Positions 11,201-20,168 of a stretch of DNA of 64,000 bases are shown here, piece by piece; positions within the stretch are counted from its first letter, which is position 1, and each line of letters begins with the position of its first letter. Under the pieces are notes generated by a model that had not been told where the DNA came from, did no database searches, and saw only the letters and a list, made by a program, of their open reading frames with translations. Position numbers and translations under genes: made by a program. Source of the stretch: JAAOII01 sp965207945 (GTDB lineage Bacteria; Pseudomonadota; Gammaproteobacteria; CBDBNL01; JAAOII01); the NCBI GenBank assembly GCA_965207945.1, contig OZ242303.1, positions 1,674,001 to 1,738,000 of the forward strand, written 5' to 3'.

Positions 11201-14200
11201 TGAAAAAACTATATTTGCTTCTTCACCATTGCCAAGCAAACCGCCTATATTATTTGAACCCCGCACATTATCATTAGTTGCATAAGAGGAAATAACCCTC
11301 GCACCTCTACCATTGCCAACTAAACCGCCTACATTACTAATGCCGCGCACTTGTTGTGTTGCTGAATATGAGTTTATAATTAGAGCCCCTGCTCCATCAC
11401 CAAGCAAAGCTCCCACTCCATCAGATTGAGGATTAGCCGCTATTACTGTACCAGCTACTGAGCTATTTATAATAGTTGCTTCGCGAGCATAACCAGCTAG
11501 AATACCTACATCATTAAAGCCGCCAAATATATTAGCGTCCCTAATTATTACGTCCCTTATTAATACGCCTGGAGCTACGGCGCCGAAAACCCCTACTCCG
11601 TTTGTGCTATAAAAAGCGTTTATAGTTGGATCTATAATAATATTGCCAGCCCCATTTAAACTACCATTGAAAGAATCCGCGCACACATCGTTTGCCGTGC
11701 AACTGCCAATGGGAATAAAGCCGCCGCCATCTCGCCAATAACGGGTCACAGACGCCCATATAGTATTGCCAAGAATATAATGCTTGTTGAGTTGCTCTTT
11801 TTTGCTGCCTCCATAAAGCCATCTACCCTTAGTGGCGGAACTAATATCATTAAGTACTATTCCATTATGGTCTAAACCGGTGATTGCTTGCAGTTGATAA
11901 ATATTCCTAATGACATAAGGGTTGGTCGTGCTTCCTTCTCCGTCAACAAATTTTATCGGGTCATCGGGGAAGTCATCGTATTCATTTTGCACCCCATCAG
12001 CATCATCGTCTACAGGGGTTGCTATTTGCTCCTCAAATTTCATTAAGGTCACTTGAAACTCAACTGGATATTGCTCTGCTAAAAAGAACTCTCCTTCATT
12101 TTTGACGCGGCTATCCTCGCGTTGACTTGCGAGAATAACTAAAGTATAAGTGCCCTCATCATCTTCGTTGGCATCTCTTTGTAGGGTGATTAACCCACTG
12201 GAACCGCTATCGTCACGGACTGCAAACAAGCCCTGCGGTAAATCACTGAGCAAAGATTGTAGAGTGTAACTATAAACTTCATGGCTGTCTAAGAAAACTA
12301 TAACTCTGCCAAGTTCTGTACCTGCTGTTGCATCATTAATATCCAGCAAGATTGAGCATTCTCCTTCTTCATACAAACCAGACACACACACTGCTGGGGG
12401 AACCTTAGTGTTCTGTTCACCATCTCTAACTACAATGCGTGGATAGCTATCCGCGGTTGCAAAATCCCAAGAGACAGCATAGTTAGCAAAAGATATTCCT
12501 TCGTAAAGATGTTGTCCCCATAAGTATGCTGGGAATAAATCATTGCAGTTAAGGAAATCAGGGCTTCCCGCCAAACGAATACCATTTAGCGTGCATCCCG
12601 TTATTTGAGAGGTAATTAATGGTTGTGTTTCATCTAATATGCCATCGGGATATTCACCTACCCCTTGCGGTTGATTGGATGTTTGGACATCCCAATAAGA
12701 GGAGGAACTGAATCCTAAGACACTAAAGCCCACTAATCCTCCTACCGAGTCATCTCCTTTAACTAAACCGCCAGCATAAGAGACATCCAACGGAGAACGT
12801 GAATTATAAAAACCTACCAAGCCGCCAACTCGGCTATTTCCTGTAACGTCACCACGCGCATAAGAATAACCAATTTCTCCACTACTAAAACCAACTAATC
12901 CTCCAACATAACTTTGACCTACCACATCACCTAAAGCATAAGAAGCGCTAATTTGTCCTTGGTCTCTGCCTACTAACCCCCCTATTTCTTCCCTGCCTAT
13001 AGCGGTGACACTGGCATAAGAGTTAAAAATAATTCCTTGATTTTCACCGATCATGCCTCCAACATAATCCGTCCCGTTTACCAGACCAGATGCATAAGAG
13101 GCGCTAATAATTGATTCCGAACTGCTGAGTCCAACTAAGCCACCAAAGTATTGCACCTGTATATCCTCTCCTGATTGCCCCCCATTATATATCTGTTTAG
13201 ATGTTTGTTTAGATATACGGGAAACCGCATGAGAAGAATCAATAATGTTATTATTAACCCCGCTCAAGCCACCAACCCGCTCATTGCCAACAACCTCTCC
13301 TATAGCATAAGAATCTGTAATTCTTCCTGTGTTCTTTCCTACTAATCCACCAACTTGATTATTGCCACTAACAATTCCTATGATGTATGAGTTATAAATC
13401 TCGCCACTACTAATTGCCGCTAAGGCGCCAACAAGGTCTTTGCCATAAACAACTAATGAGGTCAAACCTAATGAATCAATATATCCTTCTTCTCCGATGG
13501 CACCAAATAAGCCACTATATGTCGAATCAGTGCGGTTTTGATGCAGATTATCAATTATATAATTGCCGCCTGTGAAATTACCCATAAAGGACTCGTCATC
13601 TTCATCATTGCAAATATCATTCTCTCCACAGTTACCGATTGGAAGAAAGCCAGTAATTATGGCGGGGCTGTTATCGGCGGATGGTTGGGTAATGTTTTCG
13701 TTAGCCCCATTCTCTGTCCGATTGAGCGAGGTAGATAATCCCTCCTGTCCGCTATCTGTCCTATTAATGTTGTGTTGCCAATTAGCAGTAGGCAAGGCAT
13801 CTATATCACTAGAAAGAGCATAAGAACTACTAAGCTGCTGTCTGGCATCCATACCATAAAGCCAAGTGTTATTAGTGAATGCAGAAGTATTCAGTCGCCG
13901 CCCATTATGGTCAAGCCCAGCAATTGCCTGTAATTGATAAATATTGCGAATAAGAAAAGGGTCATCGGGAGTACCATCACCTACAACCTGAACGCTGCGA
14001 TTATCATAATAAAAATCATAAGCATTAATGATGCCATCACCATCTGTATCCTGTTCAATACTATTAGAAATATGGGTCGTAAAATATTGTGGGTCTATGG
14101 CATTTAAATTTTCCATTGGGGCGGGGATGGGGCTGGAGCTGGTACTCCCAGCTGAATTTATATGACTGGTACTTCTACCACCCCCCTCGCAAGCACTCAA

Positions 14201-14326
14201 CGCCAGCATGCCACAAAGCAGCACCGCAACAAACGAATGGCGTGCAGCTGCTTTTAAATAAGAATAAGTTTTTATATACGCCTGAGACGATAGCTCAAAA
14301 GATAGCCCCAAAGATAATTCCCCCAT
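8279..14326 (-). CDS. Giant GLUG-repeat lipoprotein with Ca-binding TSP3-type linker (family member 1)
   Basis: A 2015-residue predicted outer-membrane lipoprotein: hydrophobic segment and lipobox LSAC (Cys46) followed by Glu. It has three modules. Modules 1 and 2 begin with a shared header (IRNIYQLQAI.G.DHNG, WLYG, PIGNCG) and continue as tandem GLUG repeats of about 20 residues (GGLVG...SSYA.G), probably a beta-solenoid; a cadherin-like segment lies at about 640-755. Residues about 1265-1455 are Asp-rich thrombospondin-type-3-like repeats (DxDxDG), expected to bind calcium. Module 3 starts at GDGLIEISTIAELNNIRY and adds about a dozen more GLUG repeats, for roughly 29 in total. AGGGGAA lies upstream of the ATG. 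GLUG repeats occur in bacterial surface proteins; a role in adhesion is inference. Three paralogues lie in this window. Confidence 0.88.
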   Translation of the reverse strand: MGELSLGLSFELSSQAYIKTYSYLKAAARHSFVAVLLCGMLALSACEGGGRSTSHINSAGSTSSSPIPAPMENLNAIDPQYFTTHISNSIEQDTDGDGIINAYDFYYDNRSVQVVGDGTPDDPFLIRNIYQLQAIAGLDHNGRRLNTSAFTNNTWLYGMDARQQLSSSYALSSDIDALPTANWQHNINRTDSGQEGLSTSLNRTENGANENITQPSADNSPAIITGFLPIGNCGENDICNDEDDESFMGNFTGGNYIIDNLHQNRTDSTYSGLFGAIGEEGYIDSLGLTSLVVYGKDLVGALAAISSGEIYNSYIIGIVSGNNQVGGLVGKNTGRITDSYAIGEVVGNERVGGLSGVNNNIIDSSHAVSRISKQTSKQIYNGGQSGEDIQVQYFGGLVGLSSSESIISASYASGLVNGTDYVGGMIGENQGIIFNSYASVTAIGREEIGGLVGRDQGQISASYALGDVVGQSYVGGLVGFSSGEIGYSYARGDVTGNSRVGGLVGFYNSRSPLDVSYAGGLVKGDDSVGGLVGFSVLGFSSSSYWDVQTSNQPQGVGEYPDGILDETQPLITSQITGCTLNGIRLAGSPDFLNCNDLFPAYLWGQHLYEGISFANYAVSWDFATADSYPRIVVRDGEQNTKVPPAVCVSGLYEEGECSILLDINDATAGTELGRVIVFLDSHEVYSYTLQSLLSDLPQGLFAVRDDSGSSGLITLQRDANEDDEGTYTLVILASQREDSRVKNEGEFFLAEQYPVEFQVTLMKFEEQIATPVDDDADGVQNEYDDFPDDPIKFVDGEGSTTNPYVIRNIYQLQAITGLDHNGIVLNDISSATKGRWLYGGSKKEQLNKHYILGNTIWASVTRYWRDGGGFIPIGSCTANDVCADSFNGSLNGAGNIIIDPTINAFYSTNGVGVFGAVAPGVLIRDVIIRDANIFGGFNDVGILAGYAREATIINSSVAGTVIAANPQSDGVGALLGDGAGALIINSYSATQQVRGISNVGGLVGNGRGARVISSYATNDNVRGSNNIGGLLGNGEEANIVFSHSSSREISGTFNIGGLAGNGRQADILFSYVAGGIDARGIVGGNILGNDRIGGMLGNGTSANITSSYVAGGSILGADYIGGLIGDGSNAIISTSYSAMNQIEGTGLKVGGLVGHVGAEEATTNVVNSYWDYETTGLTMRLDVPAEAQGIAKGSSELQNTTDFSSGIYESWASYWCNPNAINNVEYSLDGMATYATDENIVWDLGYDTQYPALKCSPQGLSVLQGRDKDGDGIIDAIDTDDDGDGILDVDDLCPAGETAWVSDSISDIDVDGCRNDEDIDIDNDGILNAADLCPAGVANWVSNKNVDYDGDGCRYDEDTDRDNDGILDTEDSCPLGDLGWISSPTTDFDGDGCRNSEDDDDDNDGFPDNIDEFDFDPNEYQDADGDGTGDNADDDADNDGVADDIDIDDDGDGLIEISTIAELNNIRYSLSGNRLVRYFGDIGITLGCGGLNGIVRCNGYELMVDLSLSSTYVVWQPIGECVADNDCTSSFAGVFDGNGRTIRDLTMINSYTAGVGLFASLSNSAVVRNLRMRYVTITTSATDGVGALAGYGGGAEITGVSLSTVKIIAASAYGVGGLVGDMEGGSITGTYAVQVEVQAVEEVGGLVGRAVGTEMRSASVLGAYVRGSNNVGGLVGNGQSARISSSRTNFANVRSYSNNVGGLVGWGRFADITSSVAFDAIVRGVENIGGLVGDASNGIIRRSYVDRITATADGGTIGGLVGRMDEGAIMQCNVEGGTVAGSTSVGGLLGSGTNGVNVTSSSVTLNSVSGTNSVAGLVARGDNIMIDSSSANIGQITGNSYVAGLLAWGVSATIRASYTKGGNIFGGSFVGGLVGEGSGATIKASYAAAGPVTGLFFIAGFIAYPGGDSFSTPIDRTSGYSRTPATLVASYWDRTVSGQGYRPGVVSGKEGEVYLTAELQTPTDFSGIYSEWSNYWCDPTTGELTEDSISAFATTDNVAWNLGDSNEYPYLTCGR

Positions 14327-14373
14327 AAGATGTTCCCCTAAATTATATGATATTATATGTTAATCCGAACCCT

Positions 14374-14401
14374 ATTATAACACATTATTTGTAAAATACA
14401 A
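14374..14401 (-). promoter_or_regulatory. Promoter for GLUG lipoprotein 1
   Basis: On the minus strand a perfect TATAAT (14374-14379) lies 16 bp from a weak -35, TTGTAT (14396-14401). The predicted start is near 14367, leaving about a 40-nt leader with AGGGGAA before the ATG. The -10 context TATAATAGG is shared with the promoter of GLUG lipoprotein 4. Confidence 0.45.
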
Positions 14402-14426
14402 TGATGTATACAAAGATATTGACAAA

Positions 14427-14807
14427 ATGATAATTGGCATAGGAAGTGACATTACCGACATCAAACGGATAACCAAAGTATATGAGAAATATGGCGAGAA
14501 ATTCGTGCGGCGTATTTTATCTCCTGAGGAAATAGCATCTTACAAAAAACGCCCGCACAAAGCAGCATATCTGGCAAAAAGATTTGCAGTAAAAGAGGCG
14601 ACAGCAAAAGCGCTTGGCACGGGAATGAAAAGAGGCGTCTACTGGAAAAATATAGCAGCTATTAACAAACCAAGCGGCGCTCCATATTTGCTATTACGTC
14701 AAGGGGCGTTGGCAAGGTTTAATCAATTAGGCGCCAATAATTCTCACGTAACTATCAGCGATGAAGAGGATTATGCGGTTGCCTTTGTTATCCTAACTAA
14801 AGAATAG
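14427..14807 (+). CDS. acpS: Holo-[acyl-carrier-protein] synthase
   Basis: AcpS transfers 4'-phosphopantetheine from CoA to acyl carrier protein, activating it for fatty acid synthesis. The 126-residue protein shows the family signatures: IGIGSDITDI at the N-terminus with the Mg-binding Asp, and RFAVKEATAKALGTG with the conserved Glu. The length is normal. It is a single-gene unit between a divergent GLUG lipoprotein and convergent lpxD, away from the usual pdxJ-acpS context. No Shine-Dalgarno sequence is seen; a degenerate -10 (GATATT, 14415-14420) ends 6 nt before the ATG, so the mRNA may be leaderless. Confidence 0.95.
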   Translation: MIIGIGSDITDIKRITKVYEKYGEKFVRRILSPEEIASYKKRPHKAAYLAKRFAVKEATAKALGTGMKRGVYWKNIAAINKPSGAPYLLLRQGALARFNQLGANNSHVTISDEEDYAVAFVILTKE

Positions 14808-14839
14808 ACAAACAAACTCTTTCTAATTATTCTTTAGTT
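14795..14839. terminator. 12-bp inverted repeat shared by the acpS and lpxD 3' ends
   Basis: AACTAAAGAATA (14795-14806) and TATTCTTTAGTT (14828-14839) are perfect inverted repeats with a 21-nt loop. The arms include the last codons and stop region of both convergent genes. The AT-rich stem without a clear T tract makes it a possible bidirectional terminator or transcript-protecting hairpin, not a classical terminator. Confidence 0.45.
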
Positions 14840-15858
14840 GAGTTATTAATCCGTTTGAATAATTGGGGTAGTTTGCGCACCAATGCCATTTCGCGCAAGT
14901 ATCGCTTTCTGTCGCGTCCCCACACTCCTTGGATGTGAGAACCTTCGGGAGTATCGCCAACTACTATCCCTCCCACATACACGGTTGTCTTATTGCCAAC
15001 CTTAACATTATCAATACAACCGCTTCTACCGGCAAACACACAATCATCACCCACCTGCGTCGAACCGCCTATGGCGCAATTGGCGCATAGAATACATCTC
15101 TTGCCGATAATAACATTATGACCAATCTGTGTAAGATTATCTATCTTGGTTCCAGCGCCTATACGAGTTACACCCATAGTGGCGCGATCTACCGCTGAGT
15201 TTGCTCCAATCTCCACATCATCTTCCAACACCACCCCTCCATTATGTGGAATCTTGTTGTGCTCCTTCCCTACTTTAATATAGCCAAAGCCGTCTCCTCC
15301 AATTACACAATTGGAATGTAGTATCACCCGATTATGAATTTCGCTCCCGCTATATATAGATACATTGGCATGAATAATACAATCATTACCCACGCGCACG
15401 TTGGCAGCAATTGATACCCCATTGCTTATTTGACAATTATCTCCAATAATACATCCGCTGCCAATAACACTTGCAGCGCCTAACGAAACACCTTTGCCAA
15501 TTTTAGCATCCACAGCTACTGTTGCCTGAGGAGATACGACTCTATCAAACAAGTCATGCGGCGCAAAAAATCTCATTGCCTCTAAGTATGCAAGTTCACC
15601 CTCTTTAGCGGATAAAACAGCGCAGTTATTTGACGCCTTATCCATTACTTGCGCGGCAAGTTGTTGCGAGGTTATTATTGCTCCTGCTTTAGTGGATGGC
15701 AGCAAGGAAAGATAATCGGACTTAATACAAAAAGCCAGTTGAGTTGCAGTGGCATTATCTAAAGAGTTAACTCCGCTAATAGCATAAGAGTCATCTCCTC
15801 TTAGTAATTGACTATCTGTAGCGCGGACAATGTCGGCAAGAGGAAACATCGGCATCAT
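14827..15858 (-). CDS. lpxD: UDP-3-O-acylglucosamine N-acyltransferase
   Basis: LpxD adds the second 3-hydroxyacyl chain to UDP-3-O-acylglucosamine in lipid A synthesis. The 343-residue protein has the N-terminal uridine-binding domain (AFCIKSDYLSLLP) followed by left-handed beta-helix hexapeptide repeats (IGDNCQISNGVSI, IGHNVIIGKR with the probable catalytic His) and a C-terminal helix. The ATG overlaps the prfB stop in an ATGA arrangement, indicating translational coupling. lpxD usually lies in a bamA-skp-lpxD-fabZ-lpxA cluster; here it sits alone at the end of a purA-prfB operon, which is unusual. Confidence 0.95.
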   Translation of the reverse strand: MMPMFPLADIVRATDSQLLRGDDSYAISGVNSLDNATATQLAFCIKSDYLSLLPSTKAGAIITSQQLAAQVMDKASNNCAVLSAKEGELAYLEAMRFFAPHDLFDRVVSPQATVAVDAKIGKGVSLGAASVIGSGCIIGDNCQISNGVSIAANVRVGNDCIIHANVSIYSGSEIHNRVILHSNCVIGGDGFGYIKVGKEHNKIPHNGGVVLEDDVEIGANSAVDRATMGVTRIGAGTKIDNLTQIGHNVIIGKRCILCANCAIGGSTQVGDDCVFAGRSGCIDNVKVGNKTTVYVGGIVVGDTPEGSHIQGVWGRDRKRYLREMALVRKLPQLFKRINNSTKE

Positions 15859-16970
15859 TTAGAAATAGCGGAACGGGCTTGCTGTTGCAAAGATGCAAAT
15901 ATAAAGTCGTCCAAGTCCCCATCTAAAACTCGCGGACAATCGCTTTTCTCAATTCCAGTGCGCAGATCTTTAATGCGCGAATCATCTAAAACATAAGACC
16001 TTATCTGTCTTCCCCAGGATATTTCATCCTTTGTCTCCTCCAATGACCTTTTTTCAGCATTTTGTTTTTCTTCCTCAATCAGATAAAGTTTTGACTTTAG
16101 CTGACGCATGGCGCTATCTTTGTTTTGATGTTGCGACCTTTGATTTTGACATTGCACTACAACTCCACTCGGTAAATGGGTTATCCTTACTGCCGAGTCG
16201 GTCTTATTAATATGTTGTCCGCCAGCGCCACTGGCGCGGTAAGTATCTATACGCAAGTCCTTAGCATTAATTTCAACTTCAATGTTGGCATCCAGCTCGG
16301 GAGTTACAAAAACAGAAGCAAATGAAGTGTGGCGACGATTGCCTGAGTTAAACGGGGATTTGCGCACCAGGCGATGGATACCCGTCTCAGTGCGCAGCCA
16401 GCCATAAGCGCGCAGACCAATGAATCTGATACTCGCCCCTTTGATGCCGGCAACTTCTCCTGGGGATAATTCTAAAACCTCGCTCTTCATCTTATGGCTA
16501 TCACCCCATTTTAAGTACATCCGTAGCAGCATCTCTGCCCAGTCCTGCGCTTCAGTACCTCCTTGTCCCGCCTGAATTTCTATAAAAGCATTATCATCAT
16601 CATGGACACCACCAAACATCGCTTTATCTTCAATTTTCTCAACCTCAGTTTTCAAGTCCTCTACTTCAACGGATAAATCATGCAATAAGTTTTGTTCATC
16701 ACTGCTTTCCTGCGCCAGGTCAAATATCTCATTTGCATCTTGAATACGAGAAGCAAACTTATCTATGACTTCAATTATTTCAACAAGGCGCGCCTCTCTC
16801 TTACCCAGCAGTTTTGCTCTTGCGGGATTATCCCACAAAGCTGGTTCTTTCATCTGAGTGCGCACTTCCGCAAGTTCCTTGTTATTCGCTGCATAATGCA
16901 GCATCAGTTTAAGGTCTTCCAACTTTGTTTGCAGGTCTACCAGCGACTCTTGTAATTCACCAGCCGTCAT
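15855..16970 (-). CDS. prfB: Peptide chain release factor 2, without programmed frameshift
   Basis: RF2 recognises UGA and UAA stop codons and triggers peptide release. The GGQ motif lies near residue 250 (SGAGGQHINKT), and the SPF tripeptide that reads the stop codon near residue 204 (RKSPFNSG). The ATG at 16970 overlaps the purA stop as ATGA and is preferred to an ATG 30 bp upstream inside purA. The reading frame is continuous: no in-frame UGA with slippery CUU occurs near codon 25, so the autoregulatory frameshift known from E. coli prfB is absent. About 371 residues, normal for RF2. Translationally coupled to lpxD downstream. Confidence 0.95.
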   Translation of the reverse strand: MTAGELQESLVDLQTKLEDLKLMLHYAANNKELAEVRTQMKEPALWDNPARAKLLGKREARLVEIIEVIDKFASRIQDANEIFDLAQESSDEQNLLHDLSVEVEDLKTEVEKIEDKAMFGGVHDDDNAFIEIQAGQGGTEAQDWAEMLLRMYLKWGDSHKMKSEVLELSPGEVAGIKGASIRFIGLRAYGWLRTETGIHRLVRKSPFNSGNRRHTSFASVFVTPELDANIEVEINAKDLRIDTYRASGAGGQHINKTDSAVRITHLPSGVVVQCQNQRSQHQNKDSAMRQLKSKLYLIEEEKQNAEKRSLEETKDEISWGRQIRSYVLDDSRIKDLRTGIEKSDCPRVLDGDLDDFIFASLQQQARSAISK

Positions 16971-18280
16971 ACGAATAGCCAGCCCTTCAACTGAGGGCAT
17001 TTATCCTGACGCACAATTAGTTGCGACCTTTGCGCTCCCACAGATACTCCCCATACTGGAATCCCTATCTCACTCTCAATCCTGTGAACGAAGTTTTTGA
17101 GTCCGGCAGGTAATTCTTCATATTCTTGTATGTTGCTAATATCCTGTTGCCATCCTGGCATGCTTTCATATTTATTATCATCTCCAACCCTAAACTTAAT
17201 ATTTGTAAAGCCATCCAACACATCCGCTTTGGTAAGAAAGATACCATCCACTCCGTTTAGCTTAACTGAACGCTTGAGATATTCTAAATCAAGCCAACCG
17301 CAACGACGTGGACGTCCAGTGGTGGAACCAAACTCGTTTCCCTTGTCTTGCAACATTTTTCCATCAGCATCATTGAGCTCGGTGGCAAAAGGACCTTCCC
17401 CTACCCGTGTAGCATACGCCTTGGTAATACCAACCACTTGCTCCACGCTTTTATGAGATACACCACTGCCAGTAAAGAGCCCACCTATGCAAGTTGCCGA
17501 TGAAGTGACAAAGGGATAGGTGCCGTGATTAACATCCAAGCCGCATCCCTGAGCTCCCTCCCAAATAATTTTTTTATTATTCTCTACAGCAGATTGCAAT
17601 AAAGCGACAGTATCCTTAACCGCTGGTTTAATCTTCTGATAAATGCCACGCATTTCATCTCCAACTTCTTTGTAATCAAAGGAACCGGTATCTGCCCCGT
17701 CATAATAATTGCGTAGCAAAAAATTATGATAATCAAGAAGTGATTCAAGCCGTTCATCCAAATTGGAGGAGGCAACATCTTTTAATTTGATGGCGCGTCT
17801 GGCATAGTGGTCTTCGTAAGCGGGACCTATGCCACGACGAGTAGTGCCTATGCTTTTATTGCTTTTACTAAGTTTTGCTTCCGCCATTTTATCCAACGCT
17901 ATATGACTTGGCAGGACCAACGAACAATCTTGGCTAATTGAAAGGCGCGGCAGAATATCATAACCAATTCCATCTATGTTACGAATTTCTTCTTGCAACG
18001 CCGGCAAGGAAAGTATAACGCCATTGGCTATGACACAATGCGTGTTCTTATGCGCCACTCCACAAGGAAGCAAATGCAAGACCATTTTGCGGGGAATATT
18101 AGTCGGTCCCCCAACATTAGCATCCTGCTCATCTTCAGAAAATATAACTGTGTGGCCAGCATTATGACCACCTTGATAACGCACCACAAAGTCGGCGCGC
18201 TCTGCCAAAACATCTATTAGCTTACCCTTACCTTCATCGCCCCATTGCATACCGAGAAGCGCTAATCTTGAAATCACCAT
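16967..18280 (-). CDS. purA: Adenylosuccinate synthetase
   Basis: PurA makes adenylosuccinate from IMP, aspartate and GTP, the first step from IMP to AMP. The 437-residue protein starts with the phosphate-binding segment GMQWGDEGKGK and contains GGHNAGHTV, IGTTRRGIGPAYEDH and STTGRPRRCGW. Length and motifs are typical. It follows hisZ by 19 bp, a pairing known from several proteobacteria, and its stop codon overlaps the prfB start. It is part of the minus-strand run from ppiD to lpxD. Confidence 0.97.
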   Translation of the reverse strand: MVISRLALLGMQWGDEGKGKLIDVLAERADFVVRYQGGHNAGHTVIFSEDEQDANVGGPTNIPRKMVLHLLPCGVAHKNTHCVIANGVILSLPALQEEIRNIDGIGYDILPRLSISQDCSLVLPSHIALDKMAEAKLSKSNKSIGTTRRGIGPAYEDHYARRAIKLKDVASSNLDERLESLLDYHNFLLRNYYDGADTGSFDYKEVGDEMRGIYQKIKPAVKDTVALLQSAVENNKKIIWEGAQGCGLDVNHGTYPFVTSSATCIGGLFTGSGVSHKSVEQVVGITKAYATRVGEGPFATELNDADGKMLQDKGNEFGSTTGRPRRCGWLDLEYLKRSVKLNGVDGIFLTKADVLDGFTNIKFRVGDDNKYESMPGWQQDISNIQEYEELPAGLKNFVHRIESEIGIPVWGVSVGAQRSQLIVRQDKCPQLKGWLFV

Positions 18281-18299
18281 ACTAGTTTAAGTTGTTAAT

Positions 18300-19577
18300 T
18301 TAAGTCAGAGATTTTACTTTCCAACTTCTGCCAGAATAAATTAGTTCTTTGGCACAGTTTAATTCTTTAGCATTTTGTTTTTTATTTAAAGCACACACCA
18401 CCCTCTTGCCGCTACTCCTGAGCGCCGCCACTTCTTTTTTTAATGCAGCATCTTTGGGAGCCGCATCATTTATACCATCCCCTATATAAGGTGCGAATAT
18501 TAACCCTGCAACCGGCGATGCCACCGCCTGTTTGTGAGAACTAACTCCATCACTTGCCTTGCCGCTCGTCTTGCCATTTATGTAGTAAAACAATTTCTTA
18601 GCGTCCATACTAAAACCAGTGGCAGGACGCCCCTTGCCATAATGCTCGCCGATTGCATCATACCTTCCGCCTTCAGCAAAGCAGGATGGGTTATTCTGCA
18701 AATAAGCGCCAAACACTAATCCATTATGATAAGAATAGCCATTACCTGGCATCTCACCTAAATCAATATAAATACTTGTCTTATCTTGCATAACTGCAGA
18801 GGAACGTTTAACCTGTTGCAACATCGCATTTAATTGTTTATCCTTTAATTTAGATATCAAAGCAGATGCCTTCTTCAGAATACTTCTATCGCCATAAAGC
18901 CGTGGTAATTGTATCAGCAGCTCGCGTAAAGAAGCAGAAAGATTCAGCTGCCTAACGAAATCATCAACATAATCCATACTCTTAGCAGATAATAATTTTA
19001 GGTATTGCCGTTCCTGCTCTTGACTTAGCTTAGCAAGTTGTAATATTCGTTTGGCAAAAGTGGCATGCCCTATAAACAGAACAACGGGTTCTTTACAGAA
19101 ACTTCTGAGGCAAGTTAACATTAATTCCATTATTTCCATATCGCTATTTATGGAACTGTCCCCAAATAATTCAGCCCCGATATGCACGGTGTTGCGCATA
19201 TCCTCTGAAGAAACCCTCTTGGCGCGAAATATCTCGCCACAATAGCAGAAACGATTAATGCCACTGTTATGCAAAACTCTGGCATCAATACGCGCCGCCT
19301 GCGGAGTAAAATCAGCGCGCAGCCCAAGCACATCAGCAGTGGGATAATCGTTAAAATGCACCATATCTTCTTCCAAATTTTCACTGTTAGATATATTAAG
19401 CGCAGAGGCAAATTCCACCGAAGGCGGCTGGATTAATTGGTAGCCGTATCCTAATACAATCTTTAATATTTTTTGCTGCATCTTAGCAAAGCGCTCTGCT
19501 TGAGGAGGTAGGATATCATCAACCGCTGACGGCAATAACCATCTGCCGTTAATCACATCATACTCTTTGGGGCTCAC
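18300..19577 (-). CDS. hisZ: ATP phosphoribosyltransferase regulatory subunit
   Basis: HisZ is a catalytically inactive paralogue of histidyl-tRNA synthetase that pairs with short-form HisG to give active, histidine-regulated ATP phosphoribosyltransferase. The 425-residue sequence keeps the class II aminoacyl-tRNA synthetase fold (GYQLIQPPSVEFA; LRADFTPQAARIDA in the motif 2 region; YCGEIFRAK) but lacks a full HisRS C-terminal anticodon domain. The position directly before purA supports hisZ over hisS. No hisG lies in the window. The preceding gene, yggT, ends 15 bp upstream. Confidence 0.88.
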   Translation of the reverse strand: MSPKEYDVINGRWLLPSAVDDILPPQAERFAKMQQKILKIVLGYGYQLIQPPSVEFASALNISNSENLEEDMVHFNDYPTADVLGLRADFTPQAARIDARVLHNSGINRFCYCGEIFRAKRVSSEDMRNTVHIGAELFGDSSINSDMEIMELMLTCLRSFCKEPVVLFIGHATFAKRILQLAKLSQEQERQYLKLLSAKSMDYVDDFVRQLNLSASLRELLIQLPRLYGDRSILKKASALISKLKDKQLNAMLQQVKRSSAVMQDKTSIYIDLGEMPGNGYSYHNGLVFGAYLQNNPSCFAEGGRYDAIGEHYGKGRPATGFSMDAKKLFYYINGKTSGKASDGVSSHKQAVASPVAGLIFAPYIGDGINDAAPKDAALKKEVAALRSSGKRVVCALNKKQNAKELNCAKELIYSGRSWKVKSLT

Positions 19578-19592
19578 GGAATTAATATTTGT

Positions 19593-20168
19593 TTAGACAG
19601 CAAAGATTATTCTCAAAGGAACTTCCATAGAAATGGCATAGCTACGCCAAGCCGACTGGAGTAGATAAATTAAAAAGAACAATGCCATAGGAGAAAAATC
19701 TAATCCACCCATCGGCGGAATGAATTTATGAAAAGGCGCCAGTAAAGGACGTATCAATTGATTGCTTAGATCCATTAACGATTGCGAACCTTGAGGACGC
19801 ACCCAACTAAAAATAACCATCAATATCAACGCAATAAAATATATGCGCAATGCTAACCCCCCCAACACCAACAATGACCATAGAGCTATTTGCACGATAG
19901 CTGGCACACTAGTTGAAAAAATTGTAAATATTATATAGATGCTAGCAAACTGAATAGCCAAAGCCATAAATATACTAGCAATATCAAAGCGTCCTGCAAC
20001 AGGAATAATTTTTCTAATTAAACCGCAATATATATCAGTAAAGCGACATACAAACTGAACTGAAGAATTATAGAAATCCACCTTGCTAAGTTGCAGCATA
20101 AAGCGTAATAAAGCAAGAATAGATAGCAGCCCCAGCGAGATGCTTATAAGAGTGATGCTAATGTTCAC
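19593..20168 (-). CDS. YggT family integral membrane protein
   Basis: A 191-residue protein with several hydrophobic segments and two YggT-type halves; the second half has FSWVRPQGSQSLMDLSNQLIRPLLAPFHKFIPPMGG-like signatures (quoted key parts: FSWVRP, PLLAPFHKFIPPMGG). YggT proteins are poorly understood inner-membrane proteins, linked in some bacteria to cell shape, division or ion homeostasis. The ATG overlaps the proC stop by 4 bp; proC-yggT adjacency is widespread in proteobacteria and supports the call. Confidence 0.88.
   Translation of the reverse strand: MNISITLISISLGLLSILALLRFMLQLSKVDFYNSSVQFVCRFTDIYCGLIRKIIPVAGRFDIASIFMALAIQFASIYIIFTIFSTSVPAIVQIALWSLLVLGGLALRIYFIALILMVIFSWVRPQGSQSLMDLSNQLIRPLLAPFHKFIPPMGGLDFSPMALFFLIYLLQSAWRSYAISMEVPLRIIFAV

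Noticed and set aside
16971..17000. Longer prfB start inside purA
   Set aside because: The downstream ATG overlaps the purA stop as ATGA, matching the coupling used elsewhere in the operon, and RF2 alignment begins there.
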